This document shows positions 9,106 to 17,416 of a stretch of 64,000 nucleotides of DNA, piece by piece. The stretch's first letter is position 1. Every line of letters starts with the position of its first letter. Location: the NCBI RefSeq assembly GCF_018324205.1, contig NZ_AP023356.1, positions 6,263,501 to 6,327,500 of the forward strand, given 5' to 3'. Origin of the DNA: Actinoplanes ianthinogenes (lineage in GTDB: Bacteria > Actinomycetota > Actinomycetes > Mycobacteriales > Micromonosporaceae). The notes under the pieces were generated by a model. That model was not told the DNA's origin. It saw nothing but the letters and a program-made list of their open reading frames with translations, and ran no database searches. A program made the translations under genes and the position numbers.

Positions 9106-9966
9106 TTAGTTCTCGCCGGTTGCGATTCCGGTGCCGTCCAGCGGCACCTGCATCTCGGTGAGCCACTCCTGCTGCCCACCGGGCGGGCAGTGCAGGTACA
9201 CCTCGCGGGCGTATCCGGGCGGAACCGGCCGGAACCCGTTGTCCTCGATCCAGGCCGCGATCCGCCCGCCGGTGCGGAACGCCTCCGACATCGGCCCCTC
9301 GTGCACCGCGGTGGCCGCCTCGATCGGCGGGAGCACCACCACGTCGAACCCGGCGCCGGCGACCTCCGCGTCGCCGATCGGGAACGCCGCGTGCACGGTG
9401 ATCGTCTCGTCCTCCGGACCGGTCGGGGCGGGCTGGTAATACGCCAGCGGCGAGCCGGTCATGGCGACCCCCGCCTGCTCCATCAGCTCCATCAGGCGCG
9501 GGTAGAGCGGGGACAGGTTCTCGGTGATCGACGCGGGGTGGTCGTACCCCAGCGCGGTGGCGGACAGCTCCGCCACCCGCGTCGCCGGGACCTGCTTCAG
9601 GATGATGTCTCCGGTGTTCATGTGACCCTCTGTCTCGATCATCCGGAGCCGCGCGTCGACCAGGGCCAGGCGGGCGCTGTCCCGTTCCACCTGAACGGCC
9701 AGTTCCGCCCGTCGCAGCCGCAGCATCCCGCGCAGCTCACCGAGATCGACCTTCTCCTCGAGCATCAGCAGCACCTGGTGCAGGCTGAAGCCGAGATCCT
9801 TGAGGGCCAGGATCCGGTTGAGCCGCAACAGCTGCTCCGCCGTGTAGAAGCGGTAGCCGCTGTGCGGGTCGACGTGGGCGGGACGGAGCAGGCCGATGGC
9901 GTCGTAGTGGCGCAGCATGCGCACCGACACCCGGCCCAGGCCGGCGAAGTCTCCGATACTCAACAT
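9106..9966 (-). CDS. MerR-family regulator with GyrI-like effector domain
   Basis: A 286-residue protein starting MLSIGDFAGLGRVSVRMLR. It carries the MerR winged helix (SVRMLRHYDAIGLLRPA, then SGYRFYTAEQLLRLNRI), a coiled-coil dimerisation helix (residues 80-115), and a C-terminal GyrI-like ligand-binding domain ending near LPLDGTG-type residues. This is the BmrR/TipA-like layout in which hydrophobic drugs or cations trigger promoter distortion and activation. No efflux gene is adjacent, so the target is not evident. It lies 36 bp downstream of the kinase gene on the same strand. Confidence 0.8.
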   Translation of the reverse strand: MLSIGDFAGLGRVSVRMLRHYDAIGLLRPAHVDPHSGYRFYTAEQLLRLNRILALKDLGFSLHQVLLMLEEKVDLGELRGMLRLRRAELAVQVERDSARLALVDARLRMIETEGHMNTGDIILKQVPATRVAELSATALGYDHPASITENLSPLYPRLMELMEQAGVAMTGSPLAYYQPAPTGPEDETITVHAAFPIGDAEVAGAGFDVVVLPPIEAATAVHEGPMSEAFRTGGRIAAWIEDNGFRPVPPGYAREVYLHCPPGGQQEWLTEMQVPLDGTGIATGEN

Positions 9967-10002
9967 GGTCGTTCCACCGTGCCGTCTGACACAGGGGGAG
10001 GG

Positions 10003-11436
10003 TCAACCGTTGGTCCCGGACCCGCCGCCGGTGCCCGGGTCGGCCGGGGGAGTCGTGCCGGTCGGTGTGGCGGTGCCGGTGGTGGTGCCGCCGGTCGGGT
10101 CGTCCGTCGGCTTGGTGGTCGGCTCGGTCTTCGACGGCGTGGGGCTGGGGGACTCACTGGGCGTCACCGACGGGGTCGCCGAGACCGAGGCGCTCGCCGA
10201 CGGGGTCCGGTTCCGCTTGGTGGTCGTGGTCTTGTGCGTGGTGGTCTCGACCTGCGGCGCCGGGCCGTCCGTGTCCACCGGATCGGCGGTCTGCGGCACG
10301 GGGTCGACGGTGGCCGAGGAGACGCCCGTCGGGCTGGCGTCGGCGGGCGGCGCCTTGTCGCTCAGCGCCCAGGCCACGCCGAGGCCGCCGGCCAGCACGA
10401 ACAGTGCGATCACGGCGATCATCAGGGTGCGCTGGGCGCGCGGCGCCACCGGGACCACGTCGGGCGCGGGCATCGGCGGCGGGGCCGGTGACATCCGCGG
10501 CCGGTGGACCGGCTGGGTGGGCCGCGCCGGGCTGACCGGCGCGGTGGCCGGGGCGCCGCTGGTCGGGCGGATCAGGGCGGTGCCGGTCAGCCGTTTCCAG
10601 TCCTGCGGGGCGCCGACCGCGGCGTAGGCCGCCTCGGCGAACTCGGCCGCGCTGGCATAGCGGTCGGCCGGCTGCTTGGCCATCGCCCGGGCGATCAGCT
10701 CGCGGACCACGGCCGGCACGTGCTCGGGCAGCGGGTCCGGCTCGTCCTCCAGGTGCCGCAGCGCCACCTGGAGCGCGTTGTCCCCGTCGAACGGCGGCTG
10801 CCCGGCGATGCAGTGATAGGCCACCGCGCCGAGCGCGTAGACGTCGGTGCCGGGCGTCAGGTTGCCCTTGGCGACCTGCTCGGGGGCCATGTAGAGCGCG
10901 GTGCCGACGATCGAGTTGACCCCGGTCATGCTGGTCATCGTGTTGGACCGGGCGACGCCGAAGTCGATCAGGATGACCGCGCCGGACGGTTTCACGATCA
11001 GGTTGCCGGGCTTGATGTCGCGGTGCACGATGCCGGCCTCGTGCGCGGCGTGCAGCGCCTCGGCGGCCTGCGCCACGATCGACAGCGTGTCGCTGACCGG
11101 GAGGGGGCCCTGCTTGACCCGGTTCGACAGCGGCTCGCCCTCGACGAACGCCATCACCAGGTAGGCGACCTTCTCCGGGCCGCCGGCGTCGCCCTCCTCG
11201 GCGTAGTCGTAGACCTCGACGACGCCCGGGTGCCGGAACGCGGCCATCATCCGGGCCTCGCCGTAGAACCGGGCGGCGAACTCCGGGTCGTCCAGCAGCG
11301 CGGTGCGCAGCACCTTCACCGCGACGACGCGGCCGAGCACCACATCGGTGCCGCGCCACACGTCGCCCATCCCACCGGTCGCGATCCGTTCGTCCAACCG
11401 GTAGCGGTTGTCCAGGAGATGTCCCGCACTGAGCAC
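10003..11436 (-). CDS. Transmembrane Ser/Thr protein kinase (PknB-like)
   Basis: A 477-residue protein if started at GTG 11436, which has AAAAGG about nine bases upstream; an upstream TTG at 11511 is possible. Kinase motifs are complete: glycine loop IATGGMGDVWRG, VAVKVLR lysine, HRDIKPGN catalytic loop, IDFGVA metal site, MAPEQ and the activation loop with several Thr/Ser. A proline-rich juxtamembrane region follows, then one helix (LMIAVIALFVLAGGLGVAWAL) and a 110-residue external tail rich in Thr, Ser, Pro and Gly without PASTA repeats. Signals sensed and substrates are unknown; the tail may be a cell-wall-spanning stalk. Confidence 0.9.
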   Translation of the reverse strand: MLSAGHLLDNRYRLDERIATGGMGDVWRGTDVVLGRVVAVKVLRTALLDDPEFAARFYGEARMMAAFRHPGVVEVYDYAEEGDAGGPEKVAYLVMAFVEGEPLSNRVKQGPLPVSDTLSIVAQAAEALHAAHEAGIVHRDIKPGNLIVKPSGAVILIDFGVARSNTMTSMTGVNSIVGTALYMAPEQVAKGNLTPGTDVYALGAVAYHCIAGQPPFDGDNALQVALRHLEDEPDPLPEHVPAVVRELIARAMAKQPADRYASAAEFAEAAYAAVGAPQDWKRLTGTALIRPTSGAPATAPVSPARPTQPVHRPRMSPAPPPMPAPDVVPVAPRAQRTLMIAVIALFVLAGGLGVAWALSDKAPPADASPTGVSSATVDPVPQTADPVDTDGPAPQVETTTHKTTTTKRNRTPSASASVSATPSVTPSESPSPTPSKTEPTTKPTDDPTGGTTTGTATPTGTTPPADPGTGGGSGTNG

Positions 11437-11530
11437 CAGGTGGACCTTTTCTGATCGGGCGGCCCGGGCCGCGGTAGGAGTGGTTCGTTGATCGAACGCA
11501 ATGCCGCTCAACTGTACAGAGCCGGACCGA

Positions 11531-11752
11531 TCAACGGGAGATCAGCGGAGGCACCCGCCGGCCGGCCCCGGGATCGGCGTTGAGCTGGGCGAGTCGCTGC
11601 TGAGCGGCCCATGGGTGGCGGATCTCCGGCACGCCGGCGACTGCTCCTCGAACCAGGTCCACGCGCTCTGATCGGCCTGGAAAAGGGCGAGCTGAGCGCC
11701 GTCGGAGACGCCGGTCACACCGGCGTCGGTGAAGGGCGAGGGCTTCGGCCAT
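11531..11752 (-). pseudogene. Short hypothetical gene with two compensating frame changes
   Basis: Reading leftwards from ATG 11752 the protein begins MAEALAL. The plausible sequence then continues in another frame as TDAGVTGVSDGAQLALFQAD and QSAWTWFEEQ, before returning to the first frame as VAGVPEIRHPWAAQQRLAQL and ending PPLISR. Either frame alone gives an Arg-rich, shadow-like product in the middle. One base gained and one lost would explain this. No family is recognised. It lies between the kinase start and the next minus-strand gene. Confidence 0.35.
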
Positions 11753-11811
11753 CGTGACAGGGTAGGACCGCCGCGCTCGGCGCCCACCCTGCCACGGGTT
11801 CGTCCGTTAGG

Positions 11812-12225
11812 TCATTTCTGGTCGTACGTCGGGGTCACCACGACGGCCGTCTCGGCCAGTTCCAGCTGCTCGTTCTCCGCCTGCCGCTCGATCGCGGCGC
11901 GGGCGACCGAGGCCGCGGCCCAGCCGGCCGCCAGCCCGAGCAGACCGATACCGGCGATCAGGCCCCACGGGCGGCCCGGCTTGCGCCCGGCCAGCGCGGC
12001 AGCCGCCGCGTTCGCCCGCAGCCAGGCCTCGTCGGCCGCGCCACCGGCACGTTCGGCGAGGTAGGAGCCCTTCTTGCTGGCCTTGCGGGCCACTTTCCGG
12101 CTCTTCCGGTCGACCTTCGCGGCCGCTTCCTTGCCGGTCTCACCGGCGCTGACCATGGCAGCCGACAGGTAGTCCCACGCCTCGGCGGCGGTCCGTTCAG
12201 TCCGGGTCTTCCTGGTCGCGAACAT
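11812..12225 (-). CDS. Lys/Ala-rich single-helix membrane protein
   Basis: A 137-residue protein starting MFATRKTRTERTAAEAWDYL behind a good ribosome site (GGAGGGTACCGAGG). The first 75 residues are rich in Lys, Arg and Ala (KVDRKSRKVARKASKKGSYL). A helix at about 88-108 (GLIAGIGLLGLAAGWAAASV) precedes an acidic tail ending VVVTPTYDQK. The composition resembles YtxH-like or cell-envelope proteins common in actinobacteria, but no domain is certain. It is divergent from the STAS gene with about 295 bp between them that contain a sigma-B/F-type promoter pointing the other way. Confidence 0.6.
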   Translation of the reverse strand: MFATRKTRTERTAAEAWDYLSAAMVSAGETGKEAAAKVDRKSRKVARKASKKGSYLAERAGGAADEAWLRANAAAAALAGRKPGRPWGLIAGIGLLGLAAGWAAASVARAAIERQAENEQLELAETAVVVTPTYDQK

Positions 12226-12404
12226 CCTCGGTACCCTCCTGCGCTAGCCCTTCACGACAACCGTGCCCCGGCCCGGGGTACGGCAAACGTCCGGTATGGA
12301 CGTCATCACGTTTCGAAAACGATTTGACGGCCCGCAGTACTGTTGACCTCGCTCACACGGGCCACTCAGGTGTCTAACAGGTTCGGGGCCTAACCTTTCG
12401 GTCA

Positions 12405-12429
12405 GTTTCACCGAACCTTCCGGGGGTAG
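12405..12429 (+). promoter_or_regulatory. Sigma-B/F-type promoter upstream of the STAS gene
   Basis: GTTT at 12405-12408 and GGGTAG at 12424-12429 are separated by 15 bases. This matches the general-stress consensus of mycobacterial SigF and streptomycete SigB (GTTT, 14-17 bases, GGGTA). It lies about 90 bp upstream of the anti-anti-sigma factor, so the stress sigma factor may control its own regulator. Confidence 0.5.
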
Positions 12430-12520
12430 TCCATCCGCCCTGCTCGCTCAAGGGTGGCCGGGACGACCACGGACAGAGGAACAACGCTCGGGACGACCCG
12501 GGCGGGTGGAGGGAAGAGGC

Positions 12521-12871
12521 GTGACGCTGTCGATAACGACGTCGACGCTCGCTGACGGTGCCGTCGAGATCTCGCCGCGCGGCGAGATCGACGTCGAGAA
12601 CGCGTACGAGATCCGTGAGGCCGTGGCAGCCCAGCTCGCCGACGGCTCCCCGGTGCGTATCGAGCTCAACATGCAGCATGTGACCTTCATCGACTCCGTC
12701 GGCATCAGCGCGCTCGTGGCGGCCTTCCAGCTCGCCGGCGTGAGTGGTGTCAAGGTCGTCGTGACGCACCCCAGCCGATTCGCCCACAAGCAGCTCTGGG
12801 TCACCGGCCTGCTGGGCCTGTTCGGCAACCCCCAGCCCCATCAGGAGGACGCCGCGCTCTCCGGCGCCTGA
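12521..12871 (+). CDS. STAS-domain anti-sigma factor antagonist
   Basis: A 116-residue single STAS domain. Start GTG 12521 has GGAGGG eight bases upstream; an earlier GTG at 12506 lacks this. The fold is read from VEISPRGEIDVENAYEIREA, then IELNMQHVTFIDSVGISALV, where the Ser residues of DSVGIS are the usual phosphorylation site, and the closing VTGLLGLFG. Such proteins bind an anti-sigma kinase and release the stress sigma factor when dephosphorylated. No RsbW-type kinase or sigma gene is adjacent. A sigma-B/F-like promoter upstream suggests a feedback loop. Confidence 0.85.
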   Translation: MTLSITTSTLADGAVEISPRGEIDVENAYEIREAVAAQLADGSPVRIELNMQHVTFIDSVGISALVAAFQLAGVSGVKVVVTHPSRFAHKQLWVTGLLGLFGNPQPHQEDAALSGA

Positions 12872-12888
12872 GTCCGGATGAATCGGCC

Positions 12889-13740
12889 CTAGTAAGCCGG
12901 GCTCTGCACGTGGATGCCGCCGACGTTGATCCGGATGTCGGTGTCCTCGTGCGGTGCCCGGATCGGCGTCACCACGGCGAAGTTGTCGGCCAGCGCGGCC
13001 AGGTCGGTGCCGGGGTCGAGTTCCTCCTCGGCGGCCTGCACCGCGGTCCGGACGAACCCGTCACCCGCCTCCGCGATGCTCATCTGCACCTGGCCGAACC
13101 GGGCCAGTGAGGCCTGCTTCAGTCCCCGGATGCCGTCCACGTGCAGGTCCGGGACGTTCAGGTTGAACACCGTTCCGGGCGGAGTGTGCAGCAGCGACGG
13201 CAGCAGCCGGACCGCCAGCTCGGCGGCGCTGGCCCAGTGGTGCTGCTCCTCGTCGGCCTTGTGGATCGCGTCGATCGCGGCGCCGCCGCTGGCCGCGGTC
13301 GCCTGCGCCGGGGTGAGCACGTCCAGCGAGACGGCCAGCCCGCGCAGCCCGGCGTGCGAGGCGGTCAGGGTGGCGCCCACGGTGCCGGAGTGGACCACCG
13401 CGGCGCCGGCGTTGGCGCCCCGGTTGATCCCGGAGAGCACCAGGTCCGGCGGCGGGCCGAAGGCCTCCCGGAGGGCGAGCAGCACGATGTAGGCGGGGGA
13501 GGCGGCCACCCCGTACGCCGGGATGTGTTTCGCCCCGGCCAGCTCGCGGGGCTCGGACACGATCTTGCCGTCCTGCACCACGGCGGTCATCGAGGCGCTG
13601 CTGCCGCTGGACTCGCTCAGCGGGGCGGCGACCACCACGTCGTACTCGGCGTGCGCGAAGGCCCGGGCGAGCCAGCGGATGCCGGGCGCCTCGATGCCGT
13701 CGTCGTTGGTGATCAGGATGCGGGGGTGTCGAGCGGTCAT
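12889..13740 (-). CDS. surE: 5'/3'-nucleotidase SurE
   Basis: A 283-residue protein beginning MTARHPRILITNDDGIEAPG. The NDDGI metal-binding motif, the S-E-S-S-G-S-S-A-S segment, and LVLSGINRGANAGAAVVHSG are hallmarks of SurE, a metal-dependent phosphatase of nucleoside monophosphates and polyphosphate linked to stationary-phase survival. Its ATG overlaps the stop of the upstream PfkB-family gene by 4 bp, indicating translational coupling. It is somewhat longer than the E. coli protein (253), mainly at the C terminus. It converges with the STAS gene, leaving 17 bp. Confidence 0.9.
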   Translation of the reverse strand: MTARHPRILITNDDGIEAPGIRWLARAFAHAEYDVVVAAPLSESSGSSASMTAVVQDGKIVSEPRELAGAKHIPAYGVAASPAYIVLLALREAFGPPPDLVLSGINRGANAGAAVVHSGTVGATLTASHAGLRGLAVSLDVLTPAQATAASGGAAIDAIHKADEEQHHWASAAELAVRLLPSLLHTPPGTVFNLNVPDLHVDGIRGLKQASLARFGQVQMSIAEAGDGFVRTAVQAAEEELDPGTDLAALADNFAVVTPIRAPHEDTDIRINVGGIHVQSPAY

Positions 13741-14684
13741 GCCGTCGCCTTCTTGATCGGGGTGAGCCGGACTCGTTCGGTCAGCACCCGGACGGCGTCG
13801 ACGTGCCCGGTGCCGAGGCCGTGCCGGGTGACGTTGAGGGCGCCGGCGGCCGCGCCGGTGCGGACCGCGTCGGTCATCGAGCCGCCGCGGGCCAGGGTGG
13901 CGGCCACCCCGGCGGTCATCGAGTCACCGGCGCCGCGGTGCTCGGCGGCGGTCAGCCGGGGCAGCGTGACGGTGTAGATCTCGTCGTCGATCAGGGCCAG
14001 GGCGCCCTCGTCGGCCCGGGACACCAGGACCGCCTCGGCGCCGTCCGTGTTGATCTTCACGAGCGCGGCCATCAGCTCCCGGGTGGAGCCGTCGTTCGCC
14101 AGCCCGTCCTTGATCAGCTCCTCGTGGCTGATCTTGACGACGTTCAGGCCGGCCTCCAGCACCGACTCCAGGTAGCGCCCGCACAGGTCGGCGATCACCC
14201 GGCAGCCGTTGGCGCGCAGGTCGGCGGCGAGCCGCCCGAACACCTCCGGCTTGATCACCGAGGGGTGCGCCGGGCCGCTGAGGATCGCGATGCCGGCCCG
14301 CAGGCCCTCGGCGAGCGTGAGGTTGTAGAGCTCGTCCAGCTCGTGCCGGGAGAGCGGCACGCCGGGCCGCTCGGCGATCTCCTGGCGGCTGCCGCTGCGC
14401 CGGTCGTGCACGTACCACCCGCTGCCGTGCTCGCGCGCCACCAGCCGCATGGTGACCCCGGGCAGGTCGGCCATCAGCGGGGCCAGCACCCGGCCCACCT
14501 CGCCGCCGGCCGCGGTGCAGAGCGTCACCTCGGCGCCCAGCGACGTGATCATGCGGGTCTGCCAGATGCCCTGGCCGCCCGGATGCACGTGCAACTCCGG
14601 TTCGTCGTGGTGTTGCTCGATGGTCACCGTCAGCTGTGGGGCCGGCGCGAAGACCATGACCCGGCCGTCACTCATGACTCGCAT
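13737..14684 (-). CDS. PfkB-family carbohydrate kinase (1-phosphofructokinase-like)
   Basis: A protein of about 315 residues. The FruK-type N-terminal glycine motif appears as HVHPGGQGIWQTRMITSLGA and the C-terminal PfkB signature as HRGAGDSMTAGVAATLARGG, with the anion-hole GAGD and catalytic Asp. It phosphorylates a sugar or sugar phosphate with ATP; the 1-phosphofructokinase-like N terminus lacks the usual GGKG Lys, so the substrate is uncertain. Three in-frame ATGs lie at 14690, 14684 and 14675; 14684 has GAAAAG at suitable distance. It is translationally coupled to surE, a pairing that hints at phosphate or nucleotide salvage. Confidence 0.75.
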   Translation of the reverse strand: MRVMSDGRVMVFAPAPQLTVTIEQHHDEPELHVHPGGQGIWQTRMITSLGAEVTLCTAAGGEVGRVLAPLMADLPGVTMRLVAREHGSGWYVHDRRSGSRQEIAERPGVPLSRHELDELYNLTLAEGLRAGIAILSGPAHPSVIKPEVFGRLAADLRANGCRVIADLCGRYLESVLEAGLNVVKISHEELIKDGLANDGSTRELMAALVKINTDGAEAVLVSRADEGALALIDDEIYTVTLPRLTAAEHRGAGDSMTAGVAATLARGGSMTDAVRTGAAAGALNVTRHGLGTGHVDAVRVLTERVRLTPIKKATA

Positions 14685-14740
14685 TCTCATCTTTTCGCGC
14701 ATCCGGCGTGGCGGTTCGCAAAAAGAACAGAAGCGACGTT

Positions 14741-15049
14741 TTACAACTCGAAGCTCTTGGCGGTCAAATCGACCACCGCGCCGGCCAGGTCCGGCCGGCT
14801 CTGGAGCAGGTCCTGAAGACGCCACCGCCACTTGCCGGCCTCCACGTCCATCGGATACCGATCACCCTGGTCCCAGATGCCCGACGCGATCAGATAGTCC
14901 CGGGTGGCGATCAGCTGTTCCTGGATGTCCGGCCCGAGCCGGTCGCGCACCTGGAGACTGAAGTCGGCGAAATGCGGCCGTCCGGCGGCCCGGATGAACG
15001 CCCGGGCGCCGTCCCAGGCCACCCGTGGCTGGTGTTGCACGTGTGTCAT
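14741..15049 (-). CDS. Small conserved-looking hypothetical protein
   Basis: A 102-residue soluble protein starting MTHVQHQPRVAWDGARAFIR. It ends in an amphipathic region (YPMDVEAGKWRWRLQDLLQS). Composition and codon use fit a real gene, and it is rich in Trp and acidic/basic pairs without membrane segments. An earlier in-frame ATG at 15085 would add 12 residues; neither start has a strong ribosome site. I do not recognise the family. It sits between the PfkB gene and helD on the same strand. Confidence 0.5.
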   Translation of the reverse strand: MTHVQHQPRVAWDGARAFIRAAGRPHFADFSLQVRDRLGPDIQEQLIATRDYLIASGIWDQGDRYPMDVEAGKWRWRLQDLLQSRPDLAGAVVDLTAKSFEL

Positions 15050-15140
15050 GCAGTGATCGTGCGTGACCGATGTGATGATCGCCATACCGCAGACCCATTT
15101 TCGGTACGACCGGAGTACTCCCCGGCCGTACCGAAAGGGG

Positions 15141-17285
15141 CTAGGGATGCCAGGCGGGGTCGGAACCGACCGTGGTGAGGCGCTGGGTGGCCCGGGAGAG
15201 GGCGACGTACAGCGTGCGCACACCGGCCCGGTCGACGGCGATCTCACCCGGCTCGACCAGCACCACCGCGTCGTACTCCATGCCCTTGGCCTCCAGCGCG
15301 GTGACCACCTGGACGCGTTCCGGCAGGCCGGCGACCCAGCCGGCGACCTCGTCGCGGCGCGGCACCGGGGCGATCACGCCGATCGTCCCGTCGACATCGG
15401 CCAGCTGTTTCTCGGTCAGCTCGCGGACCGTGGCGGGCAGCGCCGCCCGCTCCGCGACCACGTCGACCGGGTCGACGCCGGTGGAGCGGACCGCGCGGGG
15501 CAGCGGCAGGTCGGGCAGGATCGCCCGGATCACGCCGGCGGCCACCTCGAAGATCTCCGACGAGTTGCGGTAGTTGGTGGTCAGCGCGTAGCTGTTGCGC
15601 TTGCGCGAGCCGAGCGCCCGCTCCCGCGCCCGGTCCAGCTCGGCCGGGTCGCCGGACCAGGCGGTCTGTGCCGGGTCGCCGACGACGGTCCAGGACGCGT
15701 ACTGCCCCCGGCGGCCGATCATCCGCCACTGCATCGGCGAGACGTCCTGCGACTCGTCGACCACCACGTGCGCGTAGTCGCGGTAGTCCTCCTCACGCTG
15801 CACCTGCTGGGCCCGCTGGGCGGCCTGCCGGTCGGCGTAGGTGGAGACCTCCTGGATCCCGTCCCGCACGTGGAACGGGTTCTTCGTCTTCCGCTGCGGC
15901 TGCCGCGGGCGGCCCATCAGCTCGTCCAGCTCGTCCAGCAGCGCCACGTCGGCGATCGTCGGCCCGTGCTCGCCGAGCGCGTCGAAGGAGCCCTGGAGGA
16001 CCGCGATCTCATCGCGGGAGAGAACCCCGTTCGCGTACGCCCGGAGCCGTCTCGGATCGGCCAGCCAGCGCAGCACCCGCATCGGGGTGAAACGCGGCCA
16101 CCACGCTTTCAGGAACTCCCGGAAGTCGGTGCGGTCGGCCAGCTCGGACTCGAACTCGCGCTTCTCCGGCAGACCGGTCACCTTCTGCTCGCGGGCCTGC
16201 GCCCAGAGCGCGTCGAAGACCCGGTCGAAGCCCTGCCCGCGAACCTCGTTGCGCCGGGCGCCGCGCTGCAGCACCTTGCGCCGGATCTGGTCCAGCTCCG
16301 GCGTGCCCAGCCGCAGCAGCGTGCCCCGGTAGAGCAGGCGCAGCTCGGTGGGGCCGCCCGGCACCGCGTCGTGCGAGGCGCGCTCCAGCACCCGGCGCAT
16401 CCGCAGCGAGCCCTTGATCGCGGCCACCTCGCCGGCGTCCACCCGGGTCGCGTCGTACCCCGGCACCAGCGAGCCGAGCGAGCGCAGCGTCGCGGTCTCC
16501 TCGCCGAGCGAGGGCAGCACGGTGGCGATGTACTCGACGAAGACGCCGGACGGGCCGACCACCAGGATGCCGCCGCCGGCGAACCGGCTGCGGTCGGAAT
16601 ACAGCAGGTACGCCGCGCGGTGCAGGGCCACCGCGGTCTTGCCGGTGCCCGGTCCGCCGGTGACGATCGTCACCCCGGAGGCTGGGGACCGGATCGCCTC
16701 GTCCTGCTCGCGCTGGATGGTGGCGACGATGTCGCGCATCCCGCGGCCGGTCGCCTTGGCCAGGCTGGCCAGCAGCGCGCCGTCGCCGACCACCCGCATC
16801 CCGGGCGGGGCCGACTCCGGGTCGAGCAGGTCGTCCTCGATGCCGGTGACCTTCTCCCGGCTGGACTGGATCATCCGGCGGCGGACCACGCCCAGCGGCT
16901 CGGCCGGGGTGGCCTGGTAGAACGCCGCGGCGGCGGGCGCCCGCCAGTCGACGACCAGCGGTTTCGAGCTGTCGTCGCGGATGCCCATCCGGCCCACGTA
17001 GTGGGTGGCGCCGGTCTTCAGGTCGAGGCGGCCGAAGACCAGGCCCTCATACTCGGTGTCGAGGGCGTGCCGGCGGCGGGCCGCGTGATAGACCATCGCG
17101 TCGCGCTCGACCAGCGCGCCGAAGGTGCCCACCCCGGCGAGCTGATAGCCCTCCTTCTCGGCGCGGGACGCGTGTGCGCGCAGCTCGGCGAGACGGGTGT
17201 AGACCCGGTCGACGTGCTGCTGCTCGACCGCGATCTCCTGTTGCAGGACGGTGGCGTCGCTCAAGTCGGTCGTTCTCCCTTTCAT
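15141..17285 (-). CDS. helD: HelD-type superfamily 1 helicase / RNA polymerase recycling ATPase
   Basis: A 714-residue UvrD/Rep-like protein. A charged N-terminal coiled coil (LQQEIAVEQQHVDRVYTRLA) leads to a Walker A motif GGPGTGKTAVALHRA near residue 215, a Walker B-like DESQDVSPMQWRMIG and a C-terminal LYVALSRATQRL helicase motif. The N-terminal coil followed by split ATPase domains is the HelD pattern. HelD proteins pull stalled RNA polymerase off DNA, and some actinobacterial members (HelR) also displace rifamycins. No rifamycin-associated palindrome is visible upstream. Start ATG 17285 was chosen because MKGRTTDLSDATVLQQEI begins the coil. Confidence 0.85.
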   Translation of the reverse strand: MKGRTTDLSDATVLQQEIAVEQQHVDRVYTRLAELRAHASRAEKEGYQLAGVGTFGALVERDAMVYHAARRRHALDTEYEGLVFGRLDLKTGATHYVGRMGIRDDSSKPLVVDWRAPAAAAFYQATPAEPLGVVRRRMIQSSREKVTGIEDDLLDPESAPPGMRVVGDGALLASLAKATGRGMRDIVATIQREQDEAIRSPASGVTIVTGGPGTGKTAVALHRAAYLLYSDRSRFAGGGILVVGPSGVFVEYIATVLPSLGEETATLRSLGSLVPGYDATRVDAGEVAAIKGSLRMRRVLERASHDAVPGGPTELRLLYRGTLLRLGTPELDQIRRKVLQRGARRNEVRGQGFDRVFDALWAQAREQKVTGLPEKREFESELADRTDFREFLKAWWPRFTPMRVLRWLADPRRLRAYANGVLSRDEIAVLQGSFDALGEHGPTIADVALLDELDELMGRPRQPQRKTKNPFHVRDGIQEVSTYADRQAAQRAQQVQREEDYRDYAHVVVDESQDVSPMQWRMIGRRGQYASWTVVGDPAQTAWSGDPAELDRARERALGSRKRNSYALTTNYRNSSEIFEVAAGVIRAILPDLPLPRAVRSTGVDPVDVVAERAALPATVRELTEKQLADVDGTIGVIAPVPRRDEVAGWVAGLPERVQVVTALEAKGMEYDAVVLVEPGEIAVDRAGVRTLYVALSRATQRLTTVGSDPAWHP

Positions 17286-17416
17286 GCGCACCACCAGCGC
17301 GCTCGCGCGAAGGGGGCAATCGAACTTACTCCTGCCCGGCAACGTGCGTCGAAGCGGCCTGCCGACCGCATCGTTCGAGCTTTTCAGAAACGATGGGGAG
17401 GGCGCGGATGTTCCGG

